From: Sphaerisporangium cinnabarinum | Lineage (GTDB): Bacteria > Actinomycetota > Actinomycetes > Actinomycetales > Cellulomonadaceae | Length of the DNA: 52,929 nucleotides | Direction of reading: 5' to 3' | Assembly: GCA_003052455.1 (NCBI GenBank) | Contig: QAPD01000056.1 | Location: 1 to 52,929, forward strand | In this document: in pieces, positions 51,044-52,929 of the stretch | How positions within the stretch are numbered: the stretch's first letter is position 1 | How the letters are laid out: every line of letters starts with the position of its first letter | Notes under the pieces: model-generated | Seen by the model: only the letters and a program-made list of their open reading frames with translations | Told to the model about the DNA's origin: nothing | Databases searched by the model: none | Program-made: the position numbers and the translations under genes

Positions 51044-51079
51044 GTGGAGGGAAGTGGAGTACCGTGGAGCAGAAGGGAG
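51044..51079 (+). promoter_or_regulatory. MraZ box: direct repeats with 10-bp period
   Basis: GTGGAG occurs at 51044, 51054 and 51064, and a degenerate AGGGAG at 51074, all on one helix face. MraZ proteins bind such short direct repeats upstream of their own gene in many bacteria, so this is the likely autoregulatory site of the dcw cluster. Confidence 0.75.
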
Positions 51080-51101
51080 AAGGAGGGGAGGTGCCTGGTG
51101 C

Positions 51102-51578
51102 ATGTCCGGCTTCGTGGACGACGTGCTCGGCGGTTCCTCCGGCCTGCTCCTGGGCACCTTCACGCCGCGTCTGGACGACAAGGGGAGGCTCATCCTCCCC
51201 GCGAAGTTCCGGTCGCGGCTCGCTCCGGGTCTCGTCATGACACGGGGGCAGGAGCGCTGTCTGTTCCTGCTGCCGATGGACGAGTTCCGGCGCATGTACG
51301 ACCAGATCCGGCAGGCGCCGGTGACGAGCAAGCAGGCCCGGGACTACCTGCGCGTCTTCCTCTCGGGGGCGAGCGACGAGATCCCGGACAAGCAGGGACG
51401 TGTCTCGATCCCCGCGCCCCTGCGGGCGTACGCGGGGCTCGACCGCGACGTCGCCGTGATCGGCGCCGGCACGCGCGTCGAGATCTGGGACGCGCAGGCG
51501 TGGGAGACGTACCTCGCGGAGCAGGAGTCGGCGTACTCCGACACCGCGGAGGAGGTGTTCCCGGACCTGCGCTTCTAG
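51102..51578 (+). CDS. mraZ: Transcriptional regulator MraZ
   Basis: A 158-residue protein with two SpoVT-AbrB-like DNA-binding folds: [26 protein letters not shown] (about 15-40) and [28 protein letters not shown] (about 87-114). It heads the division/cell-wall cluster and represses it. ATG 51102 gives a 14-residue N-terminal extension ([14 protein letters not shown]) over the usual start; this is the only good start. The GTGGAG repeats lie 35 to 60 bases upstream. rsmH follows after 160 bases. Confidence 0.95.
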   Translation: MSGFVDDVLGGSSGLLLGTFTPRLDDKGRLILPAKFRSRLAPGLVMTRGQERCLFLLPMDEFRRMYDQIRQAPVTSKQARDYLRVFLSGASDEIPDKQGRVSIPAPLRAYAGLDRDVAVIGAGTRVEIWDAQAWETYLAEQESAYSDTAEEVFPDLRF

Positions 51579-51624
51579 GGCCGAGCACCCCCGGCTCCGC
51601 ACGGTGAGGCCTCCTCCCGCCCGG

Positions 51625-51649
51625 TCTGGCGCACTTCCCCGGCGCCAGA
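51625..51649 (+). ncRNA. candidate mraW RNA motif in the rsmH leader
   Basis: TCTGGCGC at 51625-51632 pairs with GCGCCAGA at 51642-51649 around the loop ACTTCCCCG. Hairpins of this kind upstream of mraW (rsmH) are known in actinobacteria as the mraW RNA motif. The position (about 90 bases before GTG 51739) and the pyrimidine-rich loop fit; assignment is from memory of the motif, not from a covariance search. Confidence 0.55.
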
Positions 51650-51738
51650 AAGGACGCGGAGGGAGACCTGACCGTACGGAGCCGACAGCACAGCATCACC
51701 AGCAGCGACGAGACCGACAGCACGGAGAGGAGGAGGAC

Positions 51739-52800
51739 GTGACGAGCACCCCCGACGACGCCGCCGAGCGGCACGTCCCGGTCCTCCTCCAGCGCTGCGT
51801 CGACCTGCTCGCGCCCGTCCTCCGCGAGCCGGGCGCCGTGCTCGTCGACTGCACGCTCGGCATGGGCGGTCACACGGAGGCCGTCCTGGAGCAGGTGCCG
51901 ACGGCGCGCGTGGTCGGCATCGACCGCGACCCCGAGGCGATCGACCGCGCGTCGCGCCGCCTCGCGCGCTTCGGCGAACGCTTCCGCGCCGTGCACGCCG
52001 TGTACGACGAGATCGACGACGTCGTCGCGGACGTGGTCGGGGCACCCGTCCAGGGCGTCCTCATGGACCTCGGCGTCTCCTCGCTCCAGATCGACGAGAC
52101 GGAGCGCGGGTTCTCCTACGCCCACGACGCCCCGCTCGACATGCGCATGGACCCGACCGTGGGCCTCACGGCCGCGGACGTCCTCAACACGTACGACGAG
52201 CGCGCGCTCACGCGGATCCTGCGCGACTACGGCGAGGAGCGGTTCGCCCAGCGCATCGCGCGGGCCGTGGTGCGCCGGCGCGAGCAGCAGCCGTGGGAGC
52301 GCAGCGCGGACCTCGTCGACCTGGTCCGCGCGTCGATCCCGGCGGCCACCCGCACGACGGGCGGCAACCCCGCCAAGCGCACGTTCCAGGCGCTGCGGAT
52401 CGAGGTGAACGGCGAGCTCGAGGTCCTCGAGCGCGCCGTCCCCGCCGCGGTGGACGTGCTGGCCGTGGGCGGGCGGATCGTCGTCGAGTCGTACCACTCG
52501 CTCGAGGACCGCATCGTCAAGCGTGTGCTCGCCGCCGGCGCGACGATCAGCGCGCCCGCCGGGCTGCCGGTCGTGCCCGAGCAGGACCAGCCGTACCTGC
52601 GCCTGCTGACCCGAGGGGCCGAGGAGGCGCCGGCCGGGGAGCGCGAGACGAACCCGCGGTCCGCGTCCGTGCGCCTGCGGGCCGCCGAGCGCACCCGCCC
52701 GACACCACCGCACCGCCGCCCGTCCGCCGCCCGCCGCTCGCCGGCGTCCGGCCACCGACCGACCGACCGACCGCACGACCCGGGGGAGACGACACGATGA
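51739..52800 (+). CDS. rsmH: 16S rRNA (cytosine1402-N4)-methyltransferase
   Basis: A 353-residue RsmH (MraW), which N4-methylates C1402 in the ribosomal decoding centre. Seen are [13 protein letters not shown], the SAM motif [59 protein letters not shown] and [19 protein letters not shown]. An Arg/Pro/Ser-rich tail of about 50 residues is variable. GTG 51739 follows GAGGAGGAGG. The stop overlaps the next gene (ATGA), as in other dcw clusters. Confidence 0.96.
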   Translation: MTSTPDDAAERHVPVLLQRCVDLLAPVLREPGAVLVDCTLGMGGHTEAVLEQVPTARVVGIDRDPEAIDRASRRLARFGERFRAVHAVYDEIDDVVADVVGAPVQGVLMDLGVSSLQIDETERGFSYAHDAPLDMRMDPTVGLTAADVLNTYDERALTRILRDYGEERFAQRIARAVVRRREQQPWERSADLVDLVRASIPAATRTTGGNPAKRTFQALRIEVNGELEVLERAVPAAVDVLAVGGRIVVESYHSLEDRIVKRVLAAGATISAPAGLPVVPEQDQPYLRLLTRGAEEAPAGERETNPRSASVRLRAAERTRPTPPHRRPSAARRSPASGHRPTDRPHDPGETTR

Positions 52801-52929
52801 GCGCACAGAGGTCGACCGCCGCCCGCCCGCTCCCGCGCCCGGCCCGGCCGGCGCCCGCGCCGCGCCCGTCGCTGACCGCCCTGCCGGGCGGCGCGTCCGA
52901 GCGGGCGCTGCGCTCGCGGCTCGAGCTCG
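52797..52929 (+). CDS. Probable FtsL-position protein, N-terminus only
   Basis: Only 44 codons are present before the window ends: [24 protein letters not shown]..., a Pro/Ala/Arg-rich cytoplasmic-type N-terminus. Position directly after rsmH with ATGA overlap is where actinobacteria carry ftsL, a bitopic divisome protein. The membrane segment and leucine zipper would lie outside the window, so the identity is inferred from gene order only. Confidence 0.55.
   Translation, partial: MSAQRSTAARPLPRPARPAPAPRPSLTALPGGASERALRSRLEL

Larger units (their letters stand above)
50683..51101. other. 419-base divergent control region between the MoxR operon and mraZ
   Basis: No gene is supported. Toward MoxR it holds the -10 TAGGCT. 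The middle (50750-51000) is pyrimidine-rich on the plus strand with a 21-base tandem repeat. Near mraZ lie a 16-base inverted repeat (GAAACTC-AG-GAGTTTC, 51018-51033) and the MraZ box repeats. Confidence 0.6.

Overview
The window is about 53 kb of very GC-rich DNA with nearly pure G/C third codon positions, dense gene packing and frequent GTG starts. Gene order and protein families point to an actinobacterium of the order Micrococcales, most like the Cellulomonas/Cellulosimicrobium/Promicromonosporaceae group; the genus is an inference from protein style, not a database result. No rRNA, tRNA, CRISPR array, insertion sequence or prophage was seen. Almost everything looks like vertically inherited core genome.

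Layout. (1) 1-9.4 kb: DNA-repair block with a truncated lhr helicase, a DUF3046 gene, a membrane-anchored phosphodiesterase overlapping an MBL-fold hydrolase, then SOS-controlled recA and recX. (2) 9.5-13.1 kb, minus strand: a gluABCD-type polar amino-acid ABC importer. (3) 13.2-24.2 kb: tRNA-modification and lysine/peptidoglycan genes (miaB, miaA, dapF) interleaved with three YbjN-domain paralogues, an Hsp90-family chaperone, a large TPR protein, a Rv2728c-like gene and an rsmC-like methyltransferase. (4) 24.4-31.7 kb: hflX, dinG-type helicase, L-lactate dehydrogenase, lexA divergent from a LysM SOS gene, and nrdR. The order recA-recX-miaB-miaA-dapF-hflX-lexA-LysM-nrdR resembles the Rv2737c-Rv2718c region of mycobacteria. 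(5) 31.9-37.5 kb: aldo/keto reductase, DUF5302, a PPOX-fold protein, serA, and a HelD-family helicase. (6) 37.7-41.1 kb: a three-gene signalling operon (receiver-PP2C phosphatase, histidine kinase, stand-alone receiver). (7) 41.3-45.6 kb: PAC2 protein, cold-shock protein, spermidine-synthase-like gene, and an SOS-controlled HEPN-dinB pair. (8) 45.7-52.9 kb: DUF3040, a transglutaminase/DUF58/MoxR operon, and the start of the dcw cluster (mraZ, rsmH, probable ftsL cut by the window edge).

How the genes work together. SOS boxes precede recA, lexA, the LysM gene and HEPN-dinB, so the window carries sensor, repressor, division brake and translesion polymerase of one regulon. Many genes have a -10 hexamer of the form NANNNT five to eight bases before the start codon, which predicts leaderless mRNAs.

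The most unusual signals are: (a) a compact promoter / iron-box-like palindrome / multi-hairpin stretch upstream of nrdR (30.9-31.1 kb) that could be a small RNA or structured leader; (b) the YbjN-Hsp90-TPR operon with two more YbjN genes nearby, a candidate uncharacterised chaperone module; (c) small leader ORFs before the receiver-PP2C gene and before the cold-shock gene; and (d) recX, whose coding signal starts without a usual start codon at the recA stop.
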